From contig NZ_BNBM01000003.1 of the NCBI RefSeq assembly GCF_014655715.1, positions 343,686 to 407,685 on the forward strand: 64,000 bases of DNA. The letters run 5' to 3'. Under the pieces are notes generated by a model, which searched no databases, was not told the origin of the DNA, and saw only the letters and a list, made by a program, of their open reading frames with translations. How positions within the stretch are numbered: the first letter of the stretch is position 1; each line of letters starts with the position of its first letter. Source of the DNA: Streptomyces lanatus (lineage in GTDB: Bacteria; Actinomycetota; Actinomycetes; Streptomycetales; Streptomycetaceae). A program made the position numbers and the translations under genes. Shown here in pieces: positions 63,310 through 64,000 of the stretch.

Positions 63310-64000
63310 ATGTCGACGGATCAGCCCCGGACCGCTCGCCAGGCCCGCAGCCCCGCCCCGGGCGCCCTGCTGCTGTGCCGAGCCGCGCCCGAGGGCGTCG
63401 CCCCCGCCGCCAGGCTGCTGCGCGAGGACATGCTGCTCGCGCCGGCCGGCGAAGGCTGGAGCGTGCTCGTCCCCGAGGGCAGGCCCTGGCTGGACGGCGA
63501 CGAACCCGTCGACCGCGTCCTCACCGGCTGGGCCACCGCACTCGCCGTCGGCGCGCCCTGGCCCGTGCTCGCCCTGTGGTGGGACGCCGACCGCGCCGGA
63601 TACACCCTCGCCGCCGGCTTCCGCCGCCCCGTCGGCTATGTCTGGCTGCGCAACGGCACCCCGGCCGGCGAGGACGAGGCCATGCGCACCTTCGCCGCCC
63701 GGCTCGGCCTCGATCCGGTCCTGGACATGCAGTCCCTCGACGCGCTGACCCGCCCCGACTCCGAGGCCGACGCGACCGCACGCATGCGTGGCCTGATCGC
63801 CGTCCTCACGCGCGCGGGCGTCTCCCTGCCCGACGGCCTCGCACCCGGCGAGAGCGCCGACCGACTGCGGGACGCCACCCGCGACCAGCCGCACATCCGG
63901 CTGATCGAGTGGTCCGGCTGGCGCGACGCCTTCCGCGCGGAACTGGACGCCGTCGACGGCGGCCGCCTCGGCGCCCTCCTGCCCTGGGCCGGCGGCCCCC
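63310..64000 (+). CDS. Conserved hypothetical protein, cut by the window end
   Basis: The first 230 residues of a protein that continues beyond the window. ATG 63310 starts MSTDQPRTARQARSPAPGAL. The visible part has VLVPEGRPWLDGDEPVDRVL and a mixed alpha/beta character with no recognised catalytic motif. Divergent from the DUF4097-PadR operon. Confidence 0.7.
   Translation, partial: MSTDQPRTARQARSPAPGALLLCRAAPEGVAPAARLLREDMLLAPAGEGWSVLVPEGRPWLDGDEPVDRVLTGWATALAVGAPWPVLALWWDADRAGYTLAAGFRRPVGYVWLRNGTPAGEDEAMRTFAARLGLDPVLDMQSLDALTRPDSEADATARMRGLIAVLTRAGVSLPDGLAPGESADRLRDATRDQPHIRLIEWSGWRDAFRAELDAVDGGRLGALLPWAGGP

Overview
The window is chromosomal DNA of a Streptomyces species: very high GC, strong third-position GC bias, GTG/TTG starts and many GTGA stop-start overlaps. 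Gene order in the flanks matches what I recall of the S. coelicolor SCO5231-SCO5262 region (dasR-dasABCD-nagB, a PdtaS-like kinase, wblE, a diacylglycerol-kinase-like gene, prsH-sigH, eshB, sodN-sodX, a malic enzyme), so the backbone is core genome. These identifications come from reading the sequence; no database was searched.

Layout. 1-4.3 kb: monocarboxylate permease plus DUF3311 partner, and cstA-ybdD. 4.4-12.5 kb: chitin/GlcNAc module (DasR, DasABC transporter, GH3 N-acetylglucosaminidase, NagB, SIS-domain enzyme) with several readable dre operators. 12.5-23.6 kb: SDR/TetR pair, PdtaS-like histidine kinase, wblE, lipid kinase, the SigH/anti-sigma pair, UBP zinc finger, Na+/H+ antiporter, D-cysteine desulfhydrase-like enzyme and a peptidoglycan amidase. 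23.9-27.5 kb: Family 2B encapsulin (EshB) with a polyprenyl diphosphate synthase and a GNAT enzyme. 27.5-35.2 kb: TetR/dihydrofolate-reductase-like pair, YciI/ECF42 sigma module, phosphate transporter and a GT39-like mannosyltransferase.

35.46-51.81 kb: a roughly 16.3 kb integrative element inserted in the 3' end of the nickel superoxide dismutase gene sodN. A 15-bp identical core (20/22 in the extended repeat) flanks it. It carries a tyrosine integrase next to attR, an excisionase-like protein, a Rep/primase-like ATPase, a MobC plus relaxase pair, an XRE/TPR regulator with a Nudix protein, other HTH regulators, a four-gene cargo block, small membrane proteins and decayed genes. I see no FtsK-type translocase, type IV secretion gene or partition gene, so it looks mobilizable rather than self-conjugative. 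The element rebuilds the last codons of sodN, but it has moved the original sodN 3' UTR and terminator 16 kb away. In S. coelicolor that 3' UTR is the source of the regulatory RNA s-SodF, so the insertion may have rewired Ni-SOD/Fe-SOD control.

51.8-64 kb: sodN, sodX, CGNR regulator, methyltransferase, a polar amino-acid ABC transporter, NAD(P)-malic enzyme, a zinc-independent oxidoreductase, an HTH/Clp-N pair, a DUF4097/PadR-type operon and the start of a further gene cut by the window end.
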